Shown: positions 1 to 9,094, counted from the first letter of the stretch. The stretch is DNA of 62,690 bases from Porphyromonas sp. (GCA_029983505.1 JASBZK010000009.1:1-62690), one strand, 5' to 3'. Program-made: numbers and translations. The notes: generated by a model not told the origin, from the sequence alone.

Positions 1-17
1 CCATTAACAATTCACAT

Positions 18-46
18 ACCAACACTTTTGACCAACACTTTTGACC
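18..46. repeat. Tandem 13-bp repeat, two copies
   Basis: The 13-mer ACCAACACTTTTG occurs twice back to back (18-30 and 31-43) and is followed by ACC, the start of a third copy. It lies downstream of the mutS stop codon. The function is unknown. Confidence 0.6.
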
Positions 47-59
47 TATACGCCACAAA

Positions 60-120
60 TTAGTCGACTAATTTTGTCGAAAAGGTCGAGGGTTTTAGTC
101 GAAAGGGTCGAGGGTTTCGG
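60..120. repeat. GTCGA array with 22-bp period
   Basis: GTCGA occurs at 63, 76, 85, 98 and 107. The alternating spacings of 13 and 9 bp give a 22-bp period. The array starts with the perfect palindrome TTAGTCGACTAA (60-71). Its sequence differs from the 79-bp four-box elements elsewhere in the window, but the architecture is similar. Confidence 0.6.
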
Positions 121-148
121 ACGAATATGACGTCTGTTCCGAAAGAAT

Positions 149-189
149 GAGACGTCTCAATCGGGCGAATCAGTCGACTGATGCCGATT
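149..189. repeat. Palindrome cluster downstream of mutS
   Basis: GAGACGTCTC (149-158) and TCAGTCGACTGA (170-181) are perfect palindromes. The second is framed by AATCGG (159-164) and CCGATT (184-189), which makes a longer dyad. It could be a transcript-end hairpin for mutS or a protein-binding site. No clear T-run follows on either strand. Confidence 0.5.
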
Positions 190-245
190 GGCGTTGTCGT
201 GTCTCCGGAACGGAACGATCGGATTAGGCAGGGGTGGGCGAAAGG

Positions 246-2915
246 TCAGTCTTCGGAGAGGATGGCGGACTGGAGGGAGGAGAGCTTATTGAGGGCTTCG
301 ATCGGGGTGAGGCGGTTGAGGTCGATGTCAAGGAGCTCTTTCTTCAGTTTGGCGAGCTTGGGGTCTTCAAGCTCAAAGAAACTGAGCTGTATGGGGCCGA
401 CGTCGGGAGCGGCATAGGCGACGTTCTTTTTGCTCTTCGAGCCTCTCTTCGTTTTCATCCCGGTGCCCTCAGGGACTTCTCCCCCGTGGATTTCGGAGGC
501 ACGCTCTTCGAGGATCTTGAGGATCTCTTCGGCGCGGGTGACGATCTTGCGGGGCATACCCGCCATTTTGGCCACATGGATGCCGAAGCTGTGGCGGGTG
601 CCGCCGGGTTCGAGCTTGCGGAGGAAGACGACTTTGCCGTCGTCCTCTTTGACCGTGACGTTGTAGTTCTTGACGCGGGGGAAGTAGTTCGCGAGCTCGT
701 TGAGCTCGTGGTAGTGGGTGGCAAAGAGGGTTTTGGCGTGCGCTCTCGGGTGGTCGTGGAGGTACTCGACGATGGCTTGGGCGAGGGAGATGCCGTCGTA
801 GGTGCTGGTGCCGCGCCCGAGTTCGTCGATGAGGATGAGGCTTCTCGGGGTGAGGTTATTGAGGATGGTGGCGGCTTCCGTCATTTCGGTCATAAAGGTG
901 GACTCCCCGCGGGAGATGTTGTCCGAAGCCCCGACGCGTGTGAAGATGCGGTCGACGACCCCGATGTGGGCTTCCGAGGCGGAGACATAGGAGCCGATTT
1001 GGGCCATAAGGGTGATGAGGGCGGTTTGCCTAAGAAGGGCACTTTTACCCGCCATATTCGGTCCCGTGATGACGAGTATCTGATGGTCCGCGGGGTCGAG
1101 GTTGACGTCGTTGTCGATATAGATCTCGCCCGGGGGCATAAGGCGTTCGATGACCGGGTGGCGGCCGCCTTTGATGTCGATGACGGTGCCGTCGCCGACT
1201 TGGGGGAGGCAGTACTTGTACTCCATGGCGTCTTGGGCAAAAGCTCTTAGGACGTCTATTTCGGAGAGGGTCCGGGCATCCTTCTGGAGGGTGGAGATGT
1301 AGCCTGCGATTTTCCGGACGAGGTTGGTGTAGAGCTCCGTTTCGAGTACGCTGATGCGCTCTTCGGCTCCGAGGATCTTTTGTTCGTACTCTTTGAGCTC
1401 GCCCGTGATGTAGCGCTCGGCGTTGACGAGGGTCTGCTTCCTGATCCACTCCTCCGGGACTTGGTCACGGTAGGTGTTGCGCACCTCTATGTAGTAGCCG
1501 AAGACGTTATTAAAAGCGACTTTGAGACTGGGTATGCCGGTCCGTTCGCTCTCTCTGTTGCGAAGCTTTATGAGGTACTCTTTGCCTCCGCCGACGATGT
1601 CCCGGAGTTCGTCGAGCTCGGGGGAGATGCCGGCGCGGATGACGGCCGAGCCGCGTCCGATCTGCGCCGGGCTGTCGGGATCGATGGACGCCTCTATCTC
1701 CTCCGCCACGGCGTCCAAGGCATCTAATCTCAGGGCGAGGTCTTTGAGCTCTTTTGACGAGGAAGCGGAGAGGGTCTCCATCATCGGTCGGATGAGTCTG
1801 AGGGAGGCTGCGATCATCAGGACTTCCCTGGGGTTTACTCTGGCTACGGAGACTTTGCTTGCCAGACGCTCAAGGTCGCCGATGCCGGAGAGGAGGCCCC
1901 CTACTTGCGCGTAGGCGTTCTTGTCGAGGATGAAGCCCCTGACGGTCTCTTGGCGCTTCTTAATCTCCGCGGTGTCGAGGAGCGGGAAGACGACCCACCT
2001 CTTCAGTAGACGCCCGCCCATCGGGGTGAGTGTCTTGTCGAGGACTTGGACGAGCGGCACGCCGTCTTCGGTAAGGGGCTCGAGGATTTCGAGGTTGCGG
2101 AGTGTGAAGCGGTCGAGACGTAGGAAGCGGCTCTCTTCGATCTTCTGAAGCGTGGTGATGTGCGAGAGGCGGAAGTGCTTGGTGGCTTCGAGGTAGTAGA
2201 GGATGGCGCCACAGGCCATGATGGCGAGGAGGTCTTTTTCGATGCCGAAGCCTTTGAGGTGCTTGACCTGGAAGTGCCTTAGGAGTCGCTCTCTGCCGTA
2301 GTCCTCTGTGTAGACCCATTCATCTATGGGGTAAAGGTTGAGCTTGTCTCCGAAGTGACGTCTGACTTCGCCCTCAAACCCTTTTTTGACCAAAGTCTCC
2401 CGCGGAGAAAAGTTGTTGAGAAGCTTCTCCATGTCTTCGGGGAGACCCTGGGAGGTGATGAATTCGCCCGTGGAGAGGTCGAGGAAGGCGACACCGGCTT
2501 GTCCGGAGCCGACGACTACGGAGGAGAGGAAGTTATTGGCGTCCGAGTCGAGGACGGTGTCCTGCATCGTGAGCCCCGGGGTGACGAGCTCCGTGATGTC
2601 CCTTTTGACGAGCTTATTGGTGAGCTTGGGGTCTTCTATCTGGTCGCAGATGGCGACACGCTTACCCCCGGTGACGAGCTTTGGGAGGTAGGTGTCGAGG
2701 GCGTGGTAAGGAAAGCCTGCGAGGGGGACTTCGGTGGCACCGCCGTTGCCACGCTTGGTGAGGGTGATGCCGGTGATGGCGCTTACCTCTATGGCGTCGT
2801 CGGAGAAGGTCTCATAGAAGTCCCCTACGCGGAAAAGCAGGATCGCGTCCGGGTATTTCTTCTTGAAACTCATGTATTGGGTCATCATCGGGGTCTCGCC
2901 CGCTTTGTTTGCCAT
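246..2915 (-). CDS. mutS: DNA mismatch repair protein MutS
   Basis: This is the mismatch-recognition ATPase of methyl-independent mismatch repair. The 889-residue protein has the usual family length. The N-terminal mismatch-binding domain carries the Phe-x-Glu wedge (F33, E35 in GDFYETF). The C-terminal ABC-type ATPase has Walker A GPNMAGKS at about residues 618-625, then the ordered-loop motif (about GESTFM), Walker B LILIDELGRGT and the switch FATHYHEL. The start ATG at 2915 gives the canonical N-terminus. The gene is transcribed away from dacB, which lies upstream on the same strand, with 218 bp and one four-box repeat between them. Several long antisense reading frames overlap it and are shadows. 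Confidence 0.98.
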   Translation of the reverse strand: MANKAGETPMMTQYMSFKKKYPDAILLFRVGDFYETFSDDAIEVSAITGITLTKRGNGGATEVPLAGFPYHALDTYLPKLVTGGKRVAICDQIEDPKLTNKLVKRDITELVTPGLTMQDTVLDSDANNFLSSVVVGSGQAGVAFLDLSTGEFITSQGLPEDMEKLLNNFSPRETLVKKGFEGEVRRHFGDKLNLYPIDEWVYTEDYGRERLLRHFQVKHLKGFGIEKDLLAIMACGAILYYLEATKHFRLSHITTLQKIEESRFLRLDRFTLRNLEILEPLTEDGVPLVQVLDKTLTPMGGRLLKRWVVFPLLDTAEIKKRQETVRGFILDKNAYAQVGGLLSGIGDLERLASKVSVARVNPREVLMIAASLRLIRPMMETLSASSSKELKDLALRLDALDAVAEEIEASIDPDSPAQIGRGSAVIRAGISPELDELRDIVGGGKEYLIKLRNRESERTGIPSLKVAFNNVFGYYIEVRNTYRDQVPEEWIRKQTLVNAERYITGELKEYEQKILGAEERISVLETELYTNLVRKIAGYISTLQKDARTLSEIDVLRAFAQDAMEYKYCLPQVGDGTVIDIKGGRHPVIERLMPPGEIYIDNDVNLDPADHQILVITGPNMAGKSALLRQTALITLMAQIGSYVSASEAHIGVVDRIFTRVGASDNISRGESTFMTEMTEAATILNNLTPRSLILIDELGRGTSTYDGISLAQAIVEYLHDHPRAHAKTLFATHYHELNELANYFPRVKNYNVTVKEDDGKVVFLRKLEPGGTRHSFGIHVAKMAGMPRKIVTRAEEILKILEERASEIHGGEVPEGTGMKTKRGSKSKKNVAYAAPDVGPIQLSFFELEDPKLAKLKKELLDIDLNRLTPIEALNKLSSLQSAILSED

Positions 2916-3006
2916 AGAGGATAGTTGTACTTTTGGGGTGATAAAATGAGGTCTTTCGGGGTTACGACGGGAGGGCGGCGGAGTGCCTGTAGCAGGCTCC
3001 GGATTT

Positions 3007-3086
3007 GGTACGTACCGAAATCATTTCCCCGTACGGACCAAAATAAGGAAAAGGTACAGACCGGAAGTGACGCCTATGCCCGTACC
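3007..3086. repeat. 79-bp four-box element, copy 1
   Basis: Boxes start at 3007 (GGTACGTACC), 3030, 3053 (GGTACAGACC) and about 3077, separated by 13-bp spacers (23-bp period). The copy lies upstream of mutS and downstream of dacB. The plus-strand spacers are partly purine-rich, which is the reverse orientation of the family. No other feature was recognised in 2916-3133. Confidence 0.85.
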
Positions 3087-3133
3087 CCGGGATGTAACGA
3101 CGCCGTACCTTTTGCTCTGCCCCGCTCATTGCT

Positions 3134-4564
3134 TTAGAGGGAAAAGGCTTCAAGCAGGACGCGCTCCATGCCCTTCCTTATGGAGGAAGCGGTGCCGTAG
3201 TAGTTATTGACGAAGAGAGCCACGGTGTATGTCTTACCTCCGAGCGTGACGTAGCCGGCGTAGGTGACGACGTTGCGGATGGTGCCGCTCTTGAGGCGTG
3301 CTTTCCCTTCGAGAGGCGTGTTTTTGAGAAAGATGGTGAGCGTGCCGTCTTTGCCGGCTCTGGGCAGCACCTGCATAAAGGTGTGGGACGGATCCTCACG
3401 GTAGATTTTGCCGAGCATGGCGGTGAGAAAGGCGGGCGTGACGCGGTTCTCGGGAGAGAGACCGCTGCCGTCGAGCATCTCGAGCTCTTTGGTGTCCAAC
3501 CCCCTCTCAGTCCAAAAGTCGTAGAGCTCCATAAGGGAGGTCTGCGTGAGGTTATGCCCCGGTAGCGGTGTCTTTCCTCTGCCAAGGAGCTTGAGGAAAC
3601 CTTCGGCGAAGAGGTTGTGGGAGTAGGTGTTGGTGATCTTGGCGAGGTCGAAGAGGGTGGGACTCTCGTACGTCACGAGCGCCATCGGAAGTCCCTCCGG
3701 TAGACGTGGCGCTTTGCCGGACGAGCCGGTTACTTCTATGCCTCCGCTCGTGAGCCTCTCCAAGAGGTGCCGGGCAAAATAGGCGGGCGGGTCGGGCATC
3801 GCACCCCTAAGTGTACGGGTGGCGGCCTTCGTGGGGTAGACGCCCGTAATCAGGTACGCGCCGTCCGCGTCGGGGAAGGGAGAGATATAGAGCGAGTCGG
3901 AAGAGCGGCCCTCCGAGAACCCGTAAGCGGCTTTGATCTTGAGCCCGTCTATTTCCGGCTTTACGCCGATGCTCTTGCCGTGCCGGGAGAGGGTGACGGT
4001 GTAGGCGTTGTCAAAGAGATTGAGGGAAAAACACCCGGCCGCGTAGTGGTTGCCGAGGTCATACGCCGTCCACCGCGGGCTGACCGCCTGGAAGTCTTCG
4101 GCTCCGGAGACCGCGAGGATGTCGCCCTCTATGCGCGAGATGCCGGCATTCTTGAGGTCGGAGCGCACACGGTCGAAGAAGCGCTCCGGATCTTGGTCCC
4201 AAAAGTAGCGGGAGCCGATGGAGAAATCGCCGTCCCCCAGTAGGTAAAGATTTCCGTGGAGGGTTCCTTCTTTGATTTCGCCCGAAGCAAAGACCCGCGT
4301 CTTGATGCGGTGAGCAGCACCGAGAGACGATAGCGCGGTGCCGGTGGAGACGAGTTTCAACGTGCTGGCGGGCGTCATAAGCGTGTGGGCGTTATGACCC
4401 GCAAGCTCCTCGCCGGTCTCGGCATCACGGATGCTCAGCCCCCAGAAGACTTCGCGAAAGGCTTCGGGCTCGGAGGGATTTTTGACGGACCGGGCAAAGG
4501 TCTCGAAGGGAGAGACAAAAGTAAGAAGCCCGATGAGGGTCAAAAGTGAGGTATAGGATGTCAT
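3134..4564 (-). CDS. dacB: D-alanyl-D-alanine carboxypeptidase/endopeptidase (PBP4 family, peptidase S13)
   Basis: This periplasmic penicillin-binding protein trims or opens peptidoglycan cross-links. The 476-residue product starts at the ATG at 4564. The reading frame is open upstream to 4720, but only this start gives a signal peptide (MTSYTSLLTLIGLLTFVSPF) and leaves room for the divergent promoter. The three active-site motifs are S67-T-L-K70, SHN near residue 315 and KSG near 425, in the order and spacing typical of class C low-molecular-weight PBPs. It is divergent from the AI-2E-type permease gene and the 55-bp gap holds a -7 box for each strand. Confidence 0.93.
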   Translation of the reverse strand: MTSYTSLLTLIGLLTFVSPFETFARSVKNPSEPEAFREVFWGLSIRDAETGEELAGHNAHTLMTPASTLKLVSTGTALSSLGAAHRIKTRVFASGEIKEGTLHGNLYLLGDGDFSIGSRYFWDQDPERFFDRVRSDLKNAGISRIEGDILAVSGAEDFQAVSPRWTAYDLGNHYAAGCFSLNLFDNAYTVTLSRHGKSIGVKPEIDGLKIKAAYGFSEGRSSDSLYISPFPDADGAYLITGVYPTKAATRTLRGAMPDPPAYFARHLLERLTSGGIEVTGSSGKAPRLPEGLPMALVTYESPTLFDLAKITNTYSHNLFAEGFLKLLGRGKTPLPGHNLTQTSLMELYDFWTERGLDTKELEMLDGSGLSPENRVTPAFLTAMLGKIYREDPSHTFMQVLPRAGKDGTLTIFLKNTPLEGKARLKSGTIRNVVTYAGYVTLGGKTYTVALFVNNYYGTASSIRKGMERVLLEAFSL

Positions 4565-4571
4565 TATTTGG

Positions 4572-4579
4572 TATCTTTG
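4572..4579 (+). promoter_or_regulatory. -7 box for the AI-2E permease operon
   Basis: TATCTTTG matches the Bacteroidetes -7 consensus TAnnTTTG and lies about 40 bp before the ATG at 4620. I could not identify a convincing -33 TTTG. Confidence 0.5.
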
Positions 4580-4591
4580 AAATGCGTCTAT

Positions 4592-4599
4592 CAAAGATA
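4592..4599 (-). promoter_or_regulatory. -7 box for dacB
   Basis: CAAAGATA on the plus strand reads TATCTTTG on the minus strand. It lies about 28 bp upstream of the dacB ATG at 4564 and mirrors the box for the divergent gene. Confidence 0.5.
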
Positions 4600-4619
4600 C
4601 AAAGAGAAAATAACTTCTT

Positions 4620-5780
4620 ATGCCGAAATTCTTCAAACAGGAGTTCGATACCGACCGAATCGCCCGTATCGTCTTCGCCCTCCTCATCCTTGTGGCGCTT
4701 GTATGGGCGTTGAAGTACATCTGGGTGATTCTTGTACCGTTTATTATTGCGTGGGTTACGGCCGCGCTCTTGGAGCCCGCAGTGGTCTTCTTTCAGAACA
4801 AACTCAGGCTCCGTAACCGGGCGCTCTCCGTCTCTGTCCTCCTTGTCCTTATAGTAGGCGTCATCACGGGAGTAGTGGCGCTTTTGATCCCTTCCATCGT
4901 GAAGGAGGGCAAGAAAGCATGGGAGCTGATCTCCTTTTACCTCTCCCCCGATTTGCTTCTGAGCCTCGTACCCGACCCGTACCGCGCTTCGGTCGAAGAG
5001 AAGCTCAACCTCGATTCGCTGATGTCCAAAGTGAAGTTTGAGGAGCTCATGGGATACATCCAATCTGCTCTCGAACAAGGGTGGAGCATCTTCACGGGGA
5101 CGCTCTCCGTGCTCTCCAATGTCACGGTCTTCGGCCTTTTCGTCCTTTACCTCGTCTTCATTATGATCGGGTACGAGAAGCTCAATAAGGGCGTGATGGC
5201 ACTCGTGCCGCACAGCCTGAAACCTTTCGTCGAGAGAGTGGGGCACGACATCAACGTCTACGTCAATAGCTATTTCAGAGGTCAGGGACTTATCGCGCTC
5301 ATCTGCGGAGCGATCCTCGCTCTTGGCTTTTGGTTGATGGGGATGCCGCTCGGTATCACGATGGGACTTGTGATGGGGCTGCTGAATCTGATCCCCTATA
5401 TGCAGATTTTGGGCGTGCCTCCGATCATCCTCCTGTGTATGCTCCAGTCGGCAGATACGGGTCAGAGTGTGTGGGTACTCCTCATCATCGCTTTTGCGAT
5501 TATGGGTGCGTGCCAGGCGCTCCAAGACTTTTACCTTACGCCGACGATTATGGGACGCGAGATGGGGATGCACCCGGCCGTGATCCTTCTTGCCCTCTCC
5601 GTATGGGGCTTTATTTGGGGCTTCTGGGGACTGATTTTTGCGCTTCCCCTCACGATGATCCTCAATGACCTCTACGTCGACTACGTAATCGGGGACAAGC
5701 CCCTCGATGAGCCTTTCGAGGGGAAAATGGCACCACCGAAACTGTGGCGCAAACATAATGACATAAATAAGCAAGCATGA
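4620..5780 (+). CDS. AI-2E family transporter (polytopic membrane protein)
   Basis: This is a 386-residue inner-membrane protein of the AI-2E/UPF0118 permease family. Members include E. coli TqsA (autoinducer-2 export) and putative Na+/H+ antiporters, so the substrate cannot be named here. It has paired hydrophobic segments at the N-terminus (about residues 14-55 and 66-90), a long amphipathic central region, then a cluster of four to five segments from about 150 to the end. The family-typical glycine-rich stretch (GMPLGITMGLVMGLLNLIPY) is in the C-terminal half. The stop codon overlaps the next ATG (ATGA), which indicates translational coupling with the DUF4286 gene. Confidence 0.9.
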   Translation: MPKFFKQEFDTDRIARIVFALLILVALVWALKYIWVILVPFIIAWVTAALLEPAVVFFQNKLRLRNRALSVSVLLVLIVGVITGVVALLIPSIVKEGKKAWELISFYLSPDLLLSLVPDPYRASVEEKLNLDSLMSKVKFEELMGYIQSALEQGWSIFTGTLSVLSNVTVFGLFVLYLVFIMIGYEKLNKGVMALVPHSLKPFVERVGHDINVYVNSYFRGQGLIALICGAILALGFWLMGMPLGITMGLVMGLLNLIPYMQILGVPPIILLCMLQSADTGQSVWVLLIIAFAIMGACQALQDFYLTPTIMGREMGMHPAVILLALSVWGFIWGFWGLIFALPLTMILNDLYVDYVIGDKPLDEPFEGKMAPPKLWRKHNDINKQA

Positions 5781-6070
5781 CACCGGAGAGACATATACTT
5801 AACGTGACCTTTCACTGCGAGCGCTCGGCGCTTCGGGATGTGGAGTACTTCCTCAAGCACCGCCTCCTGCCCGGATGGCGGAGCCGGTTTTCGGAGGTAC
5901 ACCTTTTGGCGCTGCCGGAGATGCAGGGGTTTGCCGTGCAGATCTCTGACGAGGATGACGATCATCTGACGAAGTTTGAGCCCGCAACGGATCCTGATGT
6001 GCTCAAAATTATGTCCGTCTACCCCAAGCTGGTGACCTTCTTCCCGACACTCCTCTCCGTGATTGAGTGA
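5777..6070 (+). CDS. DUF4286 family protein
   Basis: This 97-residue soluble protein resembles the DUF4286 family, which is common in Bacteroidetes and has no known function. It starts with a predicted beta strand (HILNVTFHCE), followed by a helix and an acidic stretch (DEDDDH), and ends in a hydrophobic strand (LVTFFPTLLSVIE). It starts inside the stop codon of the AI-2E-type permease gene (4-bp ATGA overlap), so the two are almost certainly co-translated. Nothing in the sequence indicates an enzymatic role. Confidence 0.8.
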   Translation: MTPERHILNVTFHCERSALRDVEYFLKHRLLPGWRSRFSEVHLLALPEMQGFAVQISDEDDDHLTKFEPATDPDVLKIMSVYPKLVTFFPTLLSVIE

Positions 6071-6081
6071 GGGCGGTTTTT

Positions 6082-6160
6082 GGTACAGACCGGGGAGATC
6101 GTCTATGTCCGTACGGGAGGAAATTTTGGTACAGACCTACGCCTGCTCCCGGTACGGACC
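6082..6160. repeat. 79-bp four-box element, copy 2
   Basis: Boxes start at 6082 (GGTACAGACC), 6105 (ATGTCCGTAC), 6128 (GGTACAGACC) and 6151 (GGTACGGACC), at an exact 23-bp period. It lies between the DUF4286 gene and the polyprenyl synthase promoter. Confidence 0.9.
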
Positions 6161-6209
6161 GAAATTTTGTACCCGCCCTCTTGATGCGTTTACTCCAAGC
6201 CAAAATGGG

Positions 6210-6217
6210 TATCTTTG
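6210..6217 (+). promoter_or_regulatory. -7 box for polyprenyl synthase
   Basis: TATCTTTG (TAnnTTTG) ends 27 bp before the ATG at 6245. It overlaps an in-frame TTG at 6215, which argues that the ATG and not the TTG is the translation start. Confidence 0.6.
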
Positions 6218-6244
6218 TTAGGATCTCCCGATAGAAGCAAATTT

Positions 6245-7255
6245 ATGCACAGCGCCCCCATCACGACTTCATTTCCCAAACTCCCCCCTGCCGTTTCCTC
6301 TTCATTGGAAACGTTCGACGAGACCTACCTGCGCGCCCTTGAGAGCGGTGCGCCGACGATCGCCCGCGCCCTCGAGCATTTGCAAAAAGGCAAGGGCAAG
6401 CAGATCCGCCCGCTGATCATCTTCCTCGTAGCCTATGCACTTGGAGCAGACAAGGACGAGGATAAGAGGGAAAACGCGATGAATGGCGCCATCTCCATCG
6501 AACTCCTCCATCTCGCCTCCCTGATTCACGACGATGTGATAGACGAGAGCCCGATGCGGCGGGGACAGTCCTCCTTCTACTCGTTGTTGGGTCCTCACAA
6601 GGCGGTGCTTATGGGGGATTATATCCTCTCTCACGCTTTTATGCGGGCGCTCCTTATCGGGTCGAAAGCCCTTCCGATGACACTCGCAGACTTGGGCCGG
6701 CAGCTCTCGGAGGGCGAGCTGCTTCAGGAGGATTTTTCGGAGTTGTCCCTCACGACGGAAGCGCAGTATTTCGAGGTCATCAGACGAAAGACCGCGTCCC
6801 TTATCCGAACGGCTTTCAGAGTAGGTGCCGAGGCGGCAGGAGCGGCGGACGCGGGTACGCTCGAGAAGCTGGACCAAGCGGCCGAGAAAATCGGTCTCGC
6901 CTTTCAGATTAAGGACGATATTTTCGACTATATGCCCACTTCCGACCTCGGGAAGCCCGCAGGTAACGACCTCAAAGAGCACAAAGTGACCCTGCCCCTC
7001 ATCTTTGCCCTCTCTACCGACACCGCAGAGGCTCGAAAGGGAACCAAGCTGCTCAAGAAAAAGGACTTGAACCATGAGGAGATCCGTTTCCTCCTCGCTC
7101 TTGCACGCAAGAGCGGCGGCATCGAATACGCACAGGGGCGGATGGCGCGCTTTACGGAAGAGGCAAAAGAACTGCTTAGGGCGGCACTGCCGCCGAGCGA
7201 ATACCTCGACGCTTTAGTTTCCGTCACGGACTACATCGTGATGAGGGAGAAGTGA
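6245..7255 (+). CDS. Polyprenyl (trans-isoprenyl) diphosphate synthase
   Basis: This cytosolic enzyme condenses isopentenyl diphosphate onto allylic diphosphates to make the long prenyl chain for menaquinone or related lipids. The 336-residue all-helical protein carries both aspartate-rich motifs: DDVID at residues 96-100 and DDIFD at about 224-228, with the preceding GEGELLQ-type segment. Length and motifs fit the octaprenyl/heptaprenyl class (IspB/HepT-like), but chain length cannot be read from sequence alone. The ATG at 6245 is preferred because an in-frame TTG at 6215 lies inside the promoter. Confidence 0.93.
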   Translation: MHSAPITTSFPKLPPAVSSSLETFDETYLRALESGAPTIARALEHLQKGKGKQIRPLIIFLVAYALGADKDEDKRENAMNGAISIELLHLASLIHDDVIDESPMRRGQSSFYSLLGPHKAVLMGDYILSHAFMRALLIGSKALPMTLADLGRQLSEGELLQEDFSELSLTTEAQYFEVIRRKTASLIRTAFRVGAEAAGAADAGTLEKLDQAAEKIGLAFQIKDDIFDYMPTSDLGKPAGNDLKEHKVTLPLIFALSTDTAEARKGTKLLKKKDLNHEEIRFLLALARKSGGIEYAQGRMARFTEEAKELLRAALPPSEYLDALVSVTDYIVMREK

Positions 7256-7294
7256 GCGCCCCTCTAAGAATGAAGAATTACTTTTTGACAACAT

Positions 7295-7302
7295 TATATT
7301 TA
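7295..7302 (+). promoter_or_regulatory. Possible -7 box for gpmA
   Basis: TATATTTA matches TAnnTTTG at seven of eight positions and lies 17 bp before the gpmA ATG. The match is weak and there is no properly spaced -33 element. Confidence 0.3.
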
Positions 7303-7319
7303 CACGAAAGACGAAAGAC

Positions 7320-8072
7320 ATGAAAAGATTAGTGCTTACCCGCCACGGTCAGAGTGTTTGGAACCTCGAAAACCGCTTCACCGGATGGACGGACGTAGAC
7401 CTCACAGACCAAGGCAAAGAAGAAGCCCGTAAAGCCGGCAAGGCGCTGAAGGAAAACGGATTCCACTTCACCCAGGCCTACACAAGCTACTTGAAGCGTG
7501 CGGTAAAGACCCTGAATATAATCCTCGACGAGATGAACCTTGACTGGATCCCCGTCGAAAAGACCTGGCGTCTGAACGAAAAACACTACGGCTCTCTCCA
7601 AGGGCTCAATAAAACCGAAACCGCCGAGAAGTACGGTGAGGAACAAGTCCTTGTGTGGCGTCGCAGCTACGACGTACCCCCTATGCCCCTCGAAGCCAAT
7701 GACGAGCGCAGCCCTTATCTTGACCCCCGTTATGCCGGCGTCGACCATAAGGATCTCCCGCTCACCGAGAGCCTGAAGGAAACGGTGGCGCGCATCATCC
7801 CCTACTGGGAAAAGACTATATTCCCCTCCCTCAAAGAACACGATGACGTCATCGTCGCTGCCCATGGCAACAGCCTCCGCGGTATCGTGAAGGTGCTCAA
7901 AAACATTTCGGACGAGGACATCGTCGGTCTCAATCTCCCGACCGGGATCCCCTACGTCTTCGAGTTCGACGAGAATAACAATTACGAGCTCGTCAAGGAC
8001 TACTTCATCGGCGATCCCGAAGAGATCAAGAAGCTGATGGAGGCCGTAGCCAACCAAGGCAAAAAGAAGTAA
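7320..8072 (+). CDS. gpmA: 2,3-bisphosphoglycerate-dependent phosphoglycerate mutase
   Basis: This glycolytic and gluconeogenic enzyme interconverts 3- and 2-phosphoglycerate. The 250-residue protein has the histidine-phosphatase signature LTRHGQSVWN, with phospho-acceptor His9. It also has the dPGM-specific ENRFTGWTDV and EKHYGSLQG segments and the second catalytic histidine in AAHGNSLRG (His182). It lies 17 bp upstream of asd and is probably co-transcribed with it. Confidence 0.97.
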   Translation: MKRLVLTRHGQSVWNLENRFTGWTDVDLTDQGKEEARKAGKALKENGFHFTQAYTSYLKRAVKTLNIILDEMNLDWIPVEKTWRLNEKHYGSLQGLNKTETAEKYGEEQVLVWRRSYDVPPMPLEANDERSPYLDPRYAGVDHKDLPLTESLKETVARIIPYWEKTIFPSLKEHDDVIVAAHGNSLRGIVKVLKNISDEDIVGLNLPTGIPYVFEFDENNNYELVKDYFIGDPEEIKKLMEAVANQGKKK

Positions 8073-8089
8073 GTTTTCCCCCGAAGACT

Positions 8090-9091
8090 ATGAATATCGC
8101 TATCGTTGGCGCCAGTGGTGCCGTCGGTCAAGAGCTCATTAAGCTGGTGGAGGAGCGTAAGTTCCCTTACGACTTCCTCCGCCTCTTCGGAAGCTCCCGC
8201 AGTGCGGGCTCTTCCTACACGGTGGGCGGTAAATCCATCACTGTGGAATTGCTCGAAGAGGGTGATGCCTTTAGGGACGTGGATATTGCTTTCGTGAGCG
8301 CGGGAGGCAGCACTTCCGAAAAGTTTGCGGAGACCATCACCAAGCACGGTGCCGTGATGATTGATAACTCGAGTGCCTTCCGTATGCGCGAAGACGTGCC
8401 TCTGGTCGTACCCGAAGTGAACGCGAAGCGTGCACTCGAGCATCCCGCAGGCATCATCGCCAACCCCAACTGCACCACCATCCAGATGGTCGTGGCATTG
8501 AAGGCCATCAACGACGTTACGCCCATCAAGCGGGTACACGTCGCCACGTACCAAAGTACGTCCGGAGCGGGTGCTTCGGGAATGGCAGAGCTGCAAGCGC
8601 AAGTGAAGGCAGAAGCAAAGGGCGAACCTCTGGAGGTGAAGAAATTTGCGCACCAGATCCTCTACAACGTCATCCCTCACATCGATGTCTTTACCGACAA
8701 CGGCTATACCAAAGAGGAGATGAAGATGTACAACGAGACACGCAAGATTATGGAGCAGGACATCCTCGTCTCCGCGACCTGTGTCCGTGTGCCTACGCTT
8801 CGCGCTCACTCCGAGGCGGTGTGGGTAGAGACGGAGCGTCCTCTCACGGTCGAAGAAGCCCGCGAGGCTTTTTCTAAGGCTGACGGCGTCGTGCTGATGG
8901 ATAACCCCGAAGCCAACGAGTACCCTATGCCGCTCGATCTCTCCGGCTGTGACCCAGTGTATGTGGGGCGGATCCGCAAAGATCTCTCCGATCCCAACGG
9001 TCTCTCCTTCTGGTGCGTCTCCGACCAAATCCGCAAGGGTGCTGCGCTTAACGCCATCCAGATAGCCGAGTATCTGATTAGTCGGAAATAA
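8090..9091 (+). CDS. asd: Aspartate-semialdehyde dehydrogenase
   Basis: This enzyme reduces aspartyl phosphate to aspartate semialdehyde for the lysine/diaminopimelate, threonine and methionine branches. The 333-residue protein begins with a Rossmann dinucleotide loop (IVGASGAVGQ). The active-site cysteine is C128 in NPNCTT, and the catalytic histidine region is in the VRVPTLRAHSEAV segment. Length is typical of the non-enterobacterial Asd clade. It ends at a hairpin-rich convergent region shared with xseB. Confidence 0.97.
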   Translation: MNIAIVGASGAVGQELIKLVEERKFPYDFLRLFGSSRSAGSSYTVGGKSITVELLEEGDAFRDVDIAFVSAGGSTSEKFAETITKHGAVMIDNSSAFRMREDVPLVVPEVNAKRALEHPAGIIANPNCTTIQMVVALKAINDVTPIKRVHVATYQSTSGAGASGMAELQAQVKAEAKGEPLEVKKFAHQILYNVIPHIDVFTDNGYTKEEMKMYNETRKIMEQDILVSATCVRVPTLRAHSEAVWVETERPLTVEEAREAFSKADGVVLMDNPEANEYPMPLDLSGCDPVYVGRIRKDLSDPNGLSFWCVSDQIRKGAALNAIQIAEYLISRK

Positions 9092-9094
9092 GCT

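Noticed and set aside
2927..2934. TACTTTTG on the plus strand as a promoter near mutS
   Set aside because: It matches the -7 box but points away from mutS and no plus-strand gene follows.
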